Source: an uncultured Thiotrichaceae bacterium
GTDB lineage: Bacteria > Pseudomonadota > Gammaproteobacteria > Thiotrichales > Thiotrichaceae
DNA: 64,000 nucleotides
Reading direction: 5' to 3'
Assembly (NCBI GenBank): GCA_937925855.1
Contig: CALAMO010000024.1
Location: forward strand, 38,648 to 102,647
The notes under the pieces: model-generated
Databases searched by the model: none
The model's input: only the letters and a program-made list of their open reading frames with translations
Told to the model about the DNA's origin: nothing
In this document: piece by piece, positions 44,048-52,974 of the stretch
Position numbering within the stretch: position 1 is the stretch's first letter
How the letters are laid out: each line of letters starts with the position of its first letter
Position numbers and translations under genes: made by a program

Positions 44048-45814
44048 TTAAAACATCTCTTCCGCCAACGCCATAATACTCTCACTGCCCGCCATCGCAG
44101 CCTCCTGATGAGCGAGCGCCCGTGGCAGTAAGTGCTCACAGAAGAAACGCACCGTAATCAGTTTCGCCTGTAAGAAAGCCGTATCGCCCGCCTCTTGCTC
44201 TAGCAAGGCCTGTGCCTTTAATCCGCTACGCACCATCATCCAGCCCCCGGCCAGATAGCCGTATAGCATCATAAAATTAACCGCCACGCTGCCCGCCAGC
44301 GCCTTATCATGCGGGGCATGCGTCAGCAACCAATCATGCGCTAACCTGCCTGCGGCTAGCGCCTGTTTAAAGCGCGGTGCAACCGACTCGTGCGGGTAGG
44401 CAGAGGCCTCCAATGCGTCCAGCGTCTGCTGCATTTCATCCAACAACGCGGCAAGGTGCGTGCCCTGATTCGTCAGCGTTTTACGCCCAATAAAGTCCAG
44501 CGCCTGAATGCCCGTAGTACCCTCGTAAATCGGCAGAATACGCGCATCGCGGTAGTGTTGCGCCGCACCCGTTTCCTCGATAAAACCCATGCCGCCATGA
44601 ATCTGCACGTTGAGTGAAGTCAATTCCTGCGCCAGTTCAGTCAGCCAGCCCTTAACGATCGGCGTCCACAGCTCAACCCGACTGGCATGCAGACCCTTGG
44701 CCTCGCCTTCCGCACTTGCGGCCCGGTCTGTTTCCGCCCCGGCTTCCAGCGCTACTGCCCGCATCGCTTCAACCCCCGCTTTCTGCATCATTAGCATGCG
44801 CCGCACATCAGGGTGCTGAATAATCGGGATACGCGACCCGTCGCGGCGCGTACCCTGGAGACGCTCTTTCGCAAATACGACGGATTGCTGATAGGCCCGT
44901 TCAGCAATTGCCAGCCCTTGCAGCCCAACTGACTGACGAGCATGATTCATCATAGTGAACATATAAGACAGGCCGTTGTGCGCCTCACCAACCAAATACC
45001 CCTTGGCCCCAGCGTACTCCATCACACAGGTCGGACTGGCATTAATACCCAGCTTATGTTCAACCGACAGGCATTTCAGGCTATTACGCTCACCCAGTGA
45101 GCCATCCGCATGCACCATGAATTTCGGCACAATAAACAGCGAAATACCCTTAACCCCCGGCGGCGCATCCGGCAGACGTGCCAACACTAGATGGATAATA
45201 TTATCGGTCATCTGGTGGTCGCCCCAGGTGATATAAATCTTCTGGCCGGTAATGCGGTACAAATCGCCGTCGGGTTCGGCGCGGGTTTTCACCGCTGCTA
45301 AATCCGTACCGGCATCCGGTTCCGTCAGGTTCATCGTGCCCGGCCACTCACCGCTCACCATCCGTGGCAGAAACGTCTCCTGTAAGAAATCATCACCATG
45401 ATGCGTAATGCTTTCCATCGCCCCCTGGCTCAGCAGCGGACAAAGCGCAAATGACATGTTGGCCGAGTTCCAAATTTCACTCACCGCCGTGCCCAGAACA
45501 TTCGGCAGATTTTGGCCACCATACTGCTCATCAGCAGTGAGTGACAGCCAGCCCCCTTCGGCCAGCTGCTGATAAGCCGCCTTAAACCCAGCCGCCTCCT
45601 GCACGCCTTGCTCACCCAGCGTGACCCCGGCCTGATCACCCGCCCAGTTCAGCGGAGCCAGCACATCGCTCCCCAATTTTCCAGCTTCTTCCAGCACCGC
45701 TGCCGCCAAGTCCATATTGACCTCATCCAAACCAGCGGACTCACACAGCTCGTCAAAACCAACAATATGGCGCAATATAAAGGCCGCATCTTTATGGGGA
45801 TGGGTATAGCTCAT
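44048..45814 (-). CDS. Acyl-CoA dehydrogenase (long DmdC/AidB-like form)
   Basis: A 588-residue flavin acyl-CoA dehydrogenase of the long C-terminally extended type. FAD and substrate motifs are 'MNLTEPDAGTDLAAVKT' and 'QKIYITWGDHQ'. 'IHGGMGFIEETGAAQHYRDARI' precedes the catalytic Glu in 'YEGTTGIQALDFIG'. Proteins of this size include 3-methylmercaptopropionyl-CoA dehydrogenase (DmdC) and several of unknown substrate, so the substrate is left open. First gene of the pair with aacS; divergent from the flavoprotein at 45.9 kb. Confidence 0.9.
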   Translation of the reverse strand: MSYTHPHKDAAFILRHIVGFDELCESAGLDEVNMDLAAAVLEEAGKLGSDVLAPLNWAGDQAGVTLGEQGVQEAAGFKAAYQQLAEGGWLSLTADEQYGGQNLPNVLGTAVSEIWNSANMSFALCPLLSQGAMESITHHGDDFLQETFLPRMVSGEWPGTMNLTEPDAGTDLAAVKTRAEPDGDLYRITGQKIYITWGDHQMTDNIIHLVLARLPDAPPGVKGISLFIVPKFMVHADGSLGERNSLKCLSVEHKLGINASPTCVMEYAGAKGYLVGEAHNGLSYMFTMMNHARQSVGLQGLAIAERAYQQSVVFAKERLQGTRRDGSRIPIIQHPDVRRMLMMQKAGVEAMRAVALEAGAETDRAASAEGEAKGLHASRVELWTPIVKGWLTELAQELTSLNVQIHGGMGFIEETGAAQHYRDARILPIYEGTTGIQALDFIGRKTLTNQGTHLAALLDEMQQTLDALEASAYPHESVAPRFKQALAAGRLAHDWLLTHAPHDKALAGSVAVNFMMLYGYLAGGWMMVRSGLKAQALLEQEAGDTAFLQAKLITVRFFCEHLLPRALAHQEAAMAGSESIMALAEEMF

Positions 45815-45933
45815 GGGTTATTCTCCTGCCGCATGGTTAAATCATAGCATCGAGACTACTATAGTCATTTGAAGCCTGCGAATAATTGTATCAATAAAGT
45901 AATTGTATAACGAAAGCGTGAGGAGAACGCAGT

Positions 45934-47955
45934 ATGAGTGCACAAGATCCGCTGTTTCAGCCCTTACAGCTTGGGCACCTGCACCTGAAAAATCGCATTA
46001 TGAGCACCAGCCATGCGATTGCCTATCAGGATGATGGCAAGCCCAAGGAACGCTATCAAGCGTATCACGAAGAAAAGGCCAAAGGAGGACTGGCCCTCAC
46101 CATGTTTGGCGGCTCCTCTAATATTGATCGGGATAGCGCCTCCGTGTTTGGTCAGCTTTATGTCGGTAATGACGACATTATTCCTTACTTACAAGCATTC
46201 TCCGCCCGCATTCATCAACATGATACCGCGCTCATGTGTCAAATCACGCACTTAGGGCGGCGTTCCGCAGATCGCGGTGATTGGTGGCTGCCAACGATTG
46301 GGCCAAGCCGCAGCCGGGAGCGCTTGCATCGTGCCTTCTGTCGCGAAATGGATCAGCATGATATTCACCGCGTGCAGCAGGCTTATGTCGCAGCAGCACG
46401 CCGCTGTCAGCAGGGCGGCTTGGACGGTCTAGAGATCATGGCAGGCTCGCATCTACCGGGGCAATTCCTGGCGCCCAATACGAATCAGCGCAGCGATGCG
46501 TACGGCGGCAATTTTGCCGGGCGGGCACGCTTTATTCATGAAACGCTTACCCTGATTCGCGAACAGGTGGGGGCAGATTTCCTGCTCGGAGTACGCATGC
46601 CCTGTGAGGAAAAAGACGGTGGGATTGGCTTGCAGGACTCGACTAAACTGGGACGCATGCTAGTGGAAGACGGGCTGGTGAATTTCCTCAACGTTTACTT
46701 CGGGCGCATGGATGCGGAAGATAGCCTAGCAGATAACCACTTACCGGGGATGGCGACGCCATTAGCCCCGTTCCTCCAAAAAGCCGGGGATTTCAAACAG
46801 GCCATCCAAGTACCCGTCTTCCATGCAACCCGCGTCTCCGACATCGCTACCGCCCGCTATGCGATTCGCAGCGGCGTGGTCGATATGGTAGCGATGACGC
46901 GGGCGCATATTGCTGATCCGCATCTGGTGAATAAAATGCGGGCCGGTCAGGAAGAACGGATTCGGCCCTGTGTAGGGGCGACACTATGTTCGACCGACTT
47001 TCGGGTGTGCATCCACAACGCGGCCACCGGCGTGGAACAAACCTTAACCCATGTCATCACCCCGGGGAAGCGCACCCAACCCGGCAAGGCCGTCGTTATT
47101 GGCGGCGGCCCGGCGGGCATGGAAGCCGCTCGCGTGCTTGCGCTGCGCGGTTATACGGTTGTGCTATTTGAAGCCCAGTCCGAACTAGGCGGCCAAATTC
47201 CACTGGCGGCTAAGATACCGTGGCGAAAAGATTTAATCGGTATTGCTGAATGGCTGGCAGGGGAACTGGTGAGGCTCAGCGTTGAGCTGCGCTTTAACAC
47301 CTATGCAGAGGCCGCAGACGTGCTAGCTGAACAGCCAGAACTAGTGATTGTAGCCACGGGTGGCCTGCCAGACAGTACTGCGCTGCCCGGCCTGGACTTA
47401 TGCTTGAATAGCTGGGATGTCTTAGCAGGTGAGGCAATCACCGTTGGTTCCGTGCTGGTGTTTGATGAAACCGGACGCCATGCAGGGGCAGGTGCCGCAG
47501 ATTATCTGGCACAGCGCGGCCTCCAGGTCGAATTAGTCAGTGTCGATGGTGCCTTCGGGCGTGAGCTGACCGAGACTGATATTATTGTGCAACGACGCCG
47601 TTTTGCGGAAACCGGCGTGCAGATAGCGACTGACCTGGAGCTGATGGCGGTGGCCCGCCTCGGAACTCAGTTTGGCGTCACCCTACGCCATATACTCAGC
47701 GGACAAATACAGGAACGCCGCGTTGACCAAGTCATCGTCGAGCGCGGTACGCAGCCGATGGATGAATTGTTCTATGCGCTAAAAGCCGGCTCAGCCAACC
47801 AGGGCAGTACGGATATTGATGCGCTGTTGGCAGCGACACCCCAGCCGTTTGCACAGCATCCGGGGTATAAACTGTACCGCTGTGGCGATGCGGTCTCCAG
47901 CCGGGGCATACATGAGGCGATTAAAGATAGCCTGCGACTTTGTTTACCGATGTGA
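45934..47955 (+). CDS. Old-yellow-enzyme-type FMN/FAD oxidoreductase (DgcA/trimethylamine dehydrogenase-like)
   Basis: A 673-residue two-part flavoprotein. An N-terminal OYE-type TIM barrel (1-340) with 'PLQLGHLHLKNRIMSTSH' and 'FLAPNTNQRSDAYGGN' is joined by a small Cys segment to a C-terminal FAD/NAD domain ('AVVIGGGPAGMEAARVLALRG', about 387-407). Such proteins demethylate amines or betaines or reduce enoates. The Cys segment has C346, C352 and C359 only, and is shorter than in most relatives, so an intact [4Fe-4S] cluster is not certain. Likely substrates include methylated glycine derivatives, but this is inference. Confidence 0.85.
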   Translation: MSAQDPLFQPLQLGHLHLKNRIMSTSHAIAYQDDGKPKERYQAYHEEKAKGGLALTMFGGSSNIDRDSASVFGQLYVGNDDIIPYLQAFSARIHQHDTALMCQITHLGRRSADRGDWWLPTIGPSRSRERLHRAFCREMDQHDIHRVQQAYVAAARRCQQGGLDGLEIMAGSHLPGQFLAPNTNQRSDAYGGNFAGRARFIHETLTLIREQVGADFLLGVRMPCEEKDGGIGLQDSTKLGRMLVEDGLVNFLNVYFGRMDAEDSLADNHLPGMATPLAPFLQKAGDFKQAIQVPVFHATRVSDIATARYAIRSGVVDMVAMTRAHIADPHLVNKMRAGQEERIRPCVGATLCSTDFRVCIHNAATGVEQTLTHVITPGKRTQPGKAVVIGGGPAGMEAARVLALRGYTVVLFEAQSELGGQIPLAAKIPWRKDLIGIAEWLAGELVRLSVELRFNTYAEAADVLAEQPELVIVATGGLPDSTALPGLDLCLNSWDVLAGEAITVGSVLVFDETGRHAGAGAADYLAQRGLQVELVSVDGAFGRELTETDIIVQRRRFAETGVQIATDLELMAVARLGTQFGVTLRHILSGQIQERRVDQVIVERGTQPMDELFYALKAGSANQGSTDIDALLAATPQPFAQHPGYKLYRCGDAVSSRGIHEAIKDSLRLCLPM

Positions 47956-48072
47956 CCCTGCGGCGGTTCGAGTACCTAAGATGCAGAAACCCTTTATCTC
48001 TGGCACACTATAATCAACAGAGACAAATCAACAAAGGCACGCCTAAAATAATAATGAGGACATAACACAACG

Positions 48073-48942
48073 ATGTACGATTTTCCTGAACACTACCGCG
48101 TCAACTACAACCATGATTTTGTGCTGGCCGATGCCCCCACCGCGCCGCCCGCTGCGGTGGACAGCGATAAAGCATTAAAAAAGCAGCTGAAGGTGCTGAA
48201 TAACCGACTCGCCGAATTGCAGCGGATACTGTATGCACACGATCATCATTCTATATTGTTAGTGTTTCAGGCAATGGATGCCGCCGGTAAAGACGGCACC
48301 ATTCGTGCCATTATGAAAGGGGTGAATCCGGCGGGCTGTCAGGTTTATTCGTTTAAACAGCCTTCTAAAGAAGAGCTGGATCATGATTTTCTCTGGCGCA
48401 CCACGAAAAGCCTGCCCGAACGCGGGCGGATTGGCATCTTTAACCGCAGCTACTACGAAGAAGTGCTGATATTAAAGGTTCACCCCGAATACCTGGGCAG
48501 CCAGAACTTGCCCAAAGAAGTCCAGCAAGACACGCTGTGGCAGGATCGTTACGCATCCATCCGCGACCATGAAAAACACCTCGCCCGTAATGGCACCCTA
48601 ATCTTAAAATTCTGGCTCAATGTCTCCAAAGATGAGCAGAAACGTCGCTTTCTAGCGCGCTTAGATGCACCCGAGAAAAACTGGAAGTTTTCTAGCGGTG
48701 ATATAGCCGAACGCCAGCACTGGGCGGCATATATGGATGCTTATCAGGCAGCATTAAATGAAACCTCGCGCGCTTATGCCCCTTGGTATGCGATTCCTGC
48801 AGATAATAAACGCTATATGCGAGTGGCCGTGGCACAAACCATCGTGTCCGTCTTAGAGCGCCTGGAGCTAAAATATCCCGAGGTGTCGGCGCAAGACTTA
48901 GCACGCTTCCAGCAGGCTCGCAGCATGCTAGAGAACGAATAA
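48073..48942 (+). CDS. ppk2: Polyphosphate kinase 2 family protein
   Basis: A 289-residue single-domain PPK2. These enzymes use polyphosphate to phosphorylate nucleoside mono- or diphosphates. The P-loop is 'FQAMDAAGKDGTIRAIM'; the lid and Walker B parts read 'GRIGIFNRSYYEEVLI' and 'LKFWLNVSKDEQKRRF'. The sequence type fits the group that can take both AMP and ADP (class III), but this was not tested. Followed 19 bases later by the aminopeptidase gene. Confidence 0.92.
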   Translation: MYDFPEHYRVNYNHDFVLADAPTAPPAAVDSDKALKKQLKVLNNRLAELQRILYAHDHHSILLVFQAMDAAGKDGTIRAIMKGVNPAGCQVYSFKQPSKEELDHDFLWRTTKSLPERGRIGIFNRSYYEEVLILKVHPEYLGSQNLPKEVQQDTLWQDRYASIRDHEKHLARNGTLILKFWLNVSKDEQKRRFLARLDAPEKNWKFSSGDIAERQHWAAYMDAYQAALNETSRAYAPWYAIPADNKRYMRVAVAQTIVSVLERLELKYPEVSAQDLARFQQARSMLENE

Positions 48943-48961
48943 TGGGAGCCCATCAGCAGGT

Positions 48962-49924
48962 ATGAATAAATCAGCGCTCTACCCACCGATTCGGGATAAT
49001 CACCACTTCTTGCTACCGGTGGATAATCTCCACACCCTGTACGTCGAGGAATCCGGCGAACCCAACGGTATTCCGGTAGTCTTTTTGCACGGCGGCCCCG
49101 GCTCTGGCTGTGAACCCTGGCACCGCCGCTTTTTCGACCCAGAGCGCTACCGCATTATCCTGTTTGATCAGCGTGGCTGTGGTCGCTCCACCCCCCACGC
49201 CTCGCTTGAGCGCAATACAACCTGGGATCTGGTAGCGGACATGGAGCGCATCCGCTGTCACCTGGGGATCGAGGAATGGCTGGTATTTGGTGGCTCCTGG
49301 GGTTCAACCCTGGGACTAGCCTATGCACAGACGCACCCACAGCGCGTTACCGGCCTGATTTTACGCGGTATTTTCCTAGGGCGCGCGCAGGATATCCACT
49401 GGTTTTATCAGGAAGGCGCCAGCCATGTCTTTCCTGATTACTGGCAGGATTTTCTCGCCCCCATTCCAACGGAGGAAAGGGATAACCTATTGCGCGCTTA
49501 CTATCGACGCCTCACCGGTGAAAATGAAATTGCTGGGATGCAGGCCGCAAAAGCCTGGTCGCAGTGGGAAGGCCGTACCGCAAATCTAGTACCACTAGAG
49601 AGTACTGTCGGACATTTCTCCGACCCCTACACCGCCAAAAGCGTGGCCCGCCTAGAAACCCACTATTTTATCAATCAGGCCTTTCTGGAACCGGATCAGC
49701 TGTGCAGCAAGATGGCAGAAATCGCCGATATTCCAGGCATTATTATTCACGGACGTTACGATATGATTTGCCCACTACAGCAGGCTTACGAACTGCATAA
49801 AGCCTGGCCAGAAGCCGACCTAACCATAGTGCCCGACTGCGGCCATGCCGCCAGCGAACCGGCGATACAGGCAGCACTAGTGCGCGCCACCGACTTTATG
49901 GCCGACAAACTGGAAATAACGTGA
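48962..49924 (+). CDS. pip: Proline iminopeptidase
   Basis: An alpha/beta-hydrolase releasing N-terminal proline from peptides. Oxyanion-hole motif 'FLHGGPGSGCEPWHRRFFDP', 'LFDQRGCGRSTP', and the nucleophile in 'VFGGSWGSTLGLAYAQTHP'. The catalytic Asp ('IIHGRYDMICP') and His ('PDCGHAASEP') are near the C-terminus. 320 residues, standard for the family. Seven bases separate it from dtd. Confidence 0.95.
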   Translation: MNKSALYPPIRDNHHFLLPVDNLHTLYVEESGEPNGIPVVFLHGGPGSGCEPWHRRFFDPERYRIILFDQRGCGRSTPHASLERNTTWDLVADMERIRCHLGIEEWLVFGGSWGSTLGLAYAQTHPQRVTGLILRGIFLGRAQDIHWFYQEGASHVFPDYWQDFLAPIPTEERDNLLRAYYRRLTGENEIAGMQAAKAWSQWEGRTANLVPLESTVGHFSDPYTAKSVARLETHYFINQAFLEPDQLCSKMAEIADIPGIIIHGRYDMICPLQQAYELHKAWPEADLTIVPDCGHAASEPAIQAALVRATDFMADKLEIT

Positions 49925-49931
49925 GCATTCG

Positions 49932-50369
49932 ATGATTGGCTTGATACAGCGCGTCAGTGAAGCCTCTGTCACTATTGAGGGTGAACGGGTCGCAGCCATA
50001 GCCTCAGGTATTCTGCTGCTCCTAGGTGTTGAGAAAACGGATGATCAACAAAAGGCGGATCGTTTATTACAGCGCGTGTTGAACTACCGAATTTTCCCGG
50101 ATGAACAGGGGCGGATGAATCGATCATTATTAGATCAGGGGCATGAACTGTTGATTGTGCCACAGTTCACCCTACCCGCTGACACCCGTAAAGGTAATCG
50201 TCCCGGCTTCAGTAAAGGCGCAGCACCCGAGCTAGGGCAAGCACTGTTCCATTATTTCTGCGCAGCAGCGCAGCATGAGCTTGGCGTACTGCACTGCGGT
50301 CGATTTGGGGCGGATATGCAAGTTGGCCTAATTAATGACGGCCCGGTTACTTTTTGGCTACAGCAATAA
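49932..50369 (+). CDS. dtd: D-aminoacyl-tRNA deacylase
   Basis: Removes D-amino acids and Gly mischarged on tRNA. The 145-residue product has 'MIGLIQRVSEASV', 'VPQFTLPADTRKGNRPGF' and the cross-subunit Gly-cis-Pro motif in 'INDGPVTFWL'. ppk2, pip and dtd form a tight rightward set. Confidence 0.96.
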   Translation: MIGLIQRVSEASVTIEGERVAAIASGILLLLGVEKTDDQQKADRLLQRVLNYRIFPDEQGRMNRSLLDQGHELLIVPQFTLPADTRKGNRPGFSKGAAPELGQALFHYFCAAAQHELGVLHCGRFGADMQVGLINDGPVTFWLQQ

Positions 50370-50599
50370 CGCCTATTTTATCCGCCGTTTTTCCGCGACT
50401 GCTGCAACATTGATGCATCAAACAGGACTGAAGCCGCATAACAGCAGAACCCCTCTATCACTTAGGTCTAGTTGTGGTACTACAGTTAGTTTGTTAAAAA
50501 TACATAAATATATACCTACTGGCATAGACAAAGTGCCGCTAAGCGGAGCTATTAGCTTCGAAGTCAGCTTTTAGAAGTTCACAGAAATGAGTGTGAAAA

Positions 50600-50641
50600 A
50601 TTTCATGCTCAAGCATGGAAATCTACGATTTCCACAGGAAA
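50600..50641 (+). promoter_or_regulatory. Switch-like overlapping hairpins in a 5' leader
   Basis: Three mutually exclusive stems share bases directly before the start of the acidic-protein gene. Stem A pairs 50600-50609 with 50612-50622 (one bulge). Stem B pairs 50617-50623 with 50627-50633 (7 bp, perfect). Stem C pairs 50629-50633 with 50637-50641, covering the Shine-Dalgarno AGGAAA. Forming B frees the ribosome site; forming A blocks B and lets C hide the site. Sequence only; no ligand or temperature effect is known. Confidence 0.5.
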
Positions 50642-50645
50642 ACTC

Positions 50646-50963
50646 ATGCATCAATTATTCGCTTTCTTACTACTCGCCTTCGCATTGTTACTGCCACAGT
50701 TAGCTGTCAGCAGCACAGAAACCACTGAAGAAAAAGCCGAAACTGCGCTAGAACAAGCAGCCGAGCAAACCGCTGAAGAAACGGCGGAAACCATGACAGA
50801 TGAACTAAAGGAAAAGTTAAAACTCAAGCATGCGGAGATGGCGGCTAGGGCCAAGGAAAATGTAGCATCCGTAGATGCGACTACAGACCAAGCAGATGCT
50901 TCTGCCTCAGCAGAAAGTGATGAGGATGAAGACGATGAAGACGATGAGCCGGACTGTGAATAA
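50646..50963 (+). CDS. Small secreted acidic protein
   Basis: A 105-residue protein with a clear signal peptide (cleavage near 'VSS-TE'). Glu/Ala-rich heptad-like sequence follows, probably a helix or coiled coil. It ends in a run of Asp and Glu ('SDEDEDDEDDEPDCE'). No family is recognised; the tail might bind calcium or other cations. The ribosome site AGGAAA lies inside alternative hairpins. Glu-rich low-complexity sequence limits confidence in homology, but the signal peptide and ribosome site support a real gene. Confidence 0.65.
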   Translation: MHQLFAFLLLAFALLLPQLAVSSTETTEEKAETALEQAAEQTAEETAETMTDELKEKLKLKHAEMAARAKENVASVDATTDQADASASAESDEDEDDEDDEPDCE

Positions 50964-51084
50964 AACAGCGTGGCTATAAGACCCGTTCAAACCGCAGACG
51001 GCCTCCAAGCAAGACTGAGGCTTAAACCACAATCGCAACACAAAATTGATTCATTATTTGATTGATTAATCGTTGGAGGAAATT

Positions 51085-51801
51085 ATGCGACTCACTAAAT
51101 TATTAGGCACCACCATCCTTGCAACAGGCTTTGTCCTTGCAGGCAGTGCATTTGCTGAAAACAAGCCGGTCAACATCACACCTGACGTGATGAGCGTGAA
51201 GGTAAAGACACCGAACGGCACCGAAGTTGAAATCATGCGTGAACAAGACAATAGCGCAACGGTCAATCCAGCGTTCGCCAAAACATCCCGCCCCTGCCCA
51301 CCCTTTTGCATCCAACCGGACGTCATCGCACCCGGCGTAGAGACTATTGCTGAAAATGGCATGCTGAGCTATCTACAAAAAATGAGTGGCGGTGATGACA
51401 GCATTCTGGTGGTGGATTCACGTACCCCAGATTGGGTAGAAAAAGGCACGATTCCAGGGGCGAAAAACCTGCCGTGGACGGCGCTTAATCCATCGAAAGG
51501 AGCCACAACGGAGAGCATTATTAAAATCATGGATGAAGAGTTTGGCGTCAAACTGGCGGAAGGCAAGGACTCACTCGACGTGGATGAGGCCGTCGCTGAG
51601 GGCGACACCTCCGGCGTATTTGATTTTTCCAGTGCGAAAACACTCGTACTGTTCTGTAACGGCATGTGGTGCGGTCAGTCACCGACTAACATCCGCCAGC
51701 TGCTCAAAATGGGTTACCCCGCAGAACATATCAAGTGGTACCGCGGTGGCATGCAAACCTGGAGTGTGCTCGGCATGACCACGGTGAAGGGCGGCAGTTA
51801 A
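51085..51801 (+). CDS. Periplasmic rhodanese-domain protein
   Basis: From ATG 51085 (GGAGGA ribosome site) a 238-residue protein starts with a signal peptide ending 'GSAFAEN'. A segment with 'RPCPPFCIQP' follows, then a rhodanese domain: 'ILVVDSRTPDWVEKGTIPGAKNLPW' (landmark) and the active loop 'LVLFCNGMWCGQSP', with the catalytic Cys. A 40-residue acidic insertion separates the two halves of the domain. Such proteins carry sulfur in the periplasm; the substrate is unknown. Confidence 0.85.
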   Translation: MRLTKLLGTTILATGFVLAGSAFAENKPVNITPDVMSVKVKTPNGTEVEIMREQDNSATVNPAFAKTSRPCPPFCIQPDVIAPGVETIAENGMLSYLQKMSGGDDSILVVDSRTPDWVEKGTIPGAKNLPWTALNPSKGATTESIIKIMDEEFGVKLAEGKDSLDVDEAVAEGDTSGVFDFSSAKTLVLFCNGMWCGQSPTNIRQLLKMGYPAEHIKWYRGGMQTWSVLGMTTVKGGS

Positions 51802-51832
51802 GCCAAATTAGATAATAAAGTGGCACACAATG

Positions 51833-51857
51833 AGAAAGGCCGATTTTCGGTCTTTCT
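51833..51857. terminator. Hairpin between the rhodanese and cyclic-nucleotide-binding genes
   Basis: An 11-bp stem (51833-51843 with 51847-51857, one G-T pair) with a 3-base loop lies between two convergent genes. T-runs on either side are weak, so it may act in both directions with moderate strength. Confidence 0.55.
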
Positions 51858-51873
51858 TAATAAAAAAGTCGCC

Positions 51874-52359
51874 TCAAACCGCCTCAGCAAGCTGCAGCTT
51901 GCTCAACATGGCGTTTTCCGCACTCAGCTGGCGCACTAGCTCATCTAAACTACGGATAACAAACTCCAGTAGATTAGATGAAATATAGGGTTCTTCAATG
52001 CGCAGCTGGTTATACATTTGGCGGTTAATCTCCAGAAGGCGAGCACCCTCACCACCAGCCTTCAGACGCAGTGTACGCGGACGCTGATCGAAAAAAGACA
52101 TTTCTCCTACCAAACTGCCTGGCGCAATTTTTCCGACACTAAATTCGTTGGTGTCTTTAAGCTGAAATAAGCGCACGGTTCCAGCAAGCACCATATAAAA
52201 ACTATTACCTACGTCGCCAACATCAGCCAGAGTATCACCTGCTCCCAGCTCAATCAGATGCACATAACGCATGAATTGCGACACCTCATCCTGCGTGAGG
52301 GCCGCGCAAAACTCTTTGCAGGTTTGTTGGACCTGAATAGCTAACTGTTCATAAGACAT
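51874..52359 (-). CDS. Cyclic nucleotide-binding domain protein
   Basis: A 161-residue protein made of one cNMP-binding (CRP-like) domain. It shows 'LIELGAGDTLADVGDVGNSFYMVLAGTVRLF' as the beta-roll and 'GKIAPGSLVGEMSFFDQRPRTLRLKAG' as the phosphate-binding cassette (landmarks). A C-terminal helix follows with no DNA-binding domain, so it is a sensor or regulatory module rather than a transcription factor. The 'GEMSFFDQRPRT' cassette keeps the Glu and Arg positions needed for nucleotide binding. No output partner is adjacent. Confidence 0.85.
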   Translation of the reverse strand: MSYEQLAIQVQQTCKEFCAALTQDEVSQFMRYVHLIELGAGDTLADVGDVGNSFYMVLAGTVRLFQLKDTNEFSVGKIAPGSLVGEMSFFDQRPRTLRLKAGGEGARLLEINRQMYNQLRIEEPYISSNLLEFVIRSLDELVRQLSAENAMLSKLQLAEAV

Positions 52360-52661
52360 AATCTATTGTTTCAAACCCTTAGATTGAACTGAGTATACCT
52401 CTAGTAAGATTGATACGCGCTGAAATATATTATTTACGCGGGTAATTTCGTTATTTACGGTATAAGCCGAAAATTTACACACCAAAGAGATGAAATTTTT
52501 CCTACTGATTGCGGTGCAAGTCAGCACGCTACGCGCTTAGCATCAGCTTTTTTTATGCTTGCGCTAGCGGTGGACAGTATAATTAATACTAAGTAGCATA
52601 ATAGCCAGTCTGACAACTGGGCCAATCCGACCCGGTTCAATAAAAGGTAGAGACCAATCTT
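52360..52661. other. Divergent intergenic region between the cNMP-binding gene and ibaG
   Basis: About 300 AT-rich bases. A perfect -10 box TATAAT (52578-52583) points towards ibaG, but no -35 box at normal spacing is seen. No gene or strong hairpin is found. Confidence 0.4.
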
Positions 52662-52904
52662 ATGAGTATCAGCAATGACGCGGTGGTAGAACTGATTAAA
52701 ACCGGCATTCCAGATGCTGACGTTGTCGTAACCGGTGACGGCTATAAGTATCAAACCGAAGTCGTGAGCGCTGTCTTCACCGCCATGAGCAAAGTGAAGC
52801 GCCATCAGGCCGTTTATGCCACCGTAAACGCAGCAATTACTTCGGGTGAACTCCATGCCTTAACGATTACTGCGCTGACGCCGGAAGAAAAAGCAGCCGC
52901 ATAA
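52662..52904 (+). CDS. ibaG: BolA family protein (IbaG/YrbA-like)
   Basis: An 80-residue BolA-family protein. The conserved C-terminal half 'FTAMSKVKRHQAVYATVNAAI..GELHALTI' contains the His that ligates iron-sulfur clusters with monothiol glutaredoxins. IbaG-type proteins respond to acid stress and act in iron-sulfur or iron handling. In many genomes it lies with murA or mla genes; here it stands alone before a LOG-family gene. Confidence 0.85.
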   Translation: MSISNDAVVELIKTGIPDADVVVTGDGYKYQTEVVSAVFTAMSKVKRHQAVYATVNAAITSGELHALTITALTPEEKAAA

Positions 52905-52974
52905 CGCCGCCCATACCGGGCAGCTCTGCTGATGCCACACCTAGACACCTAAAAAAATAAAGGGAAACAACGCT

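Noticed and set aside
50335..50574. 79-codon plus-strand frame starting inside dtd
   Set aside because: No ribosome site, no recognisable features; it begins within dtd and runs through a region that otherwise looks non-coding.
52521..52856. 111-codon minus-strand frame covering ibaG
   Set aside because: Antisense shadow of ibaG, whose sequence matches the BolA family clearly.
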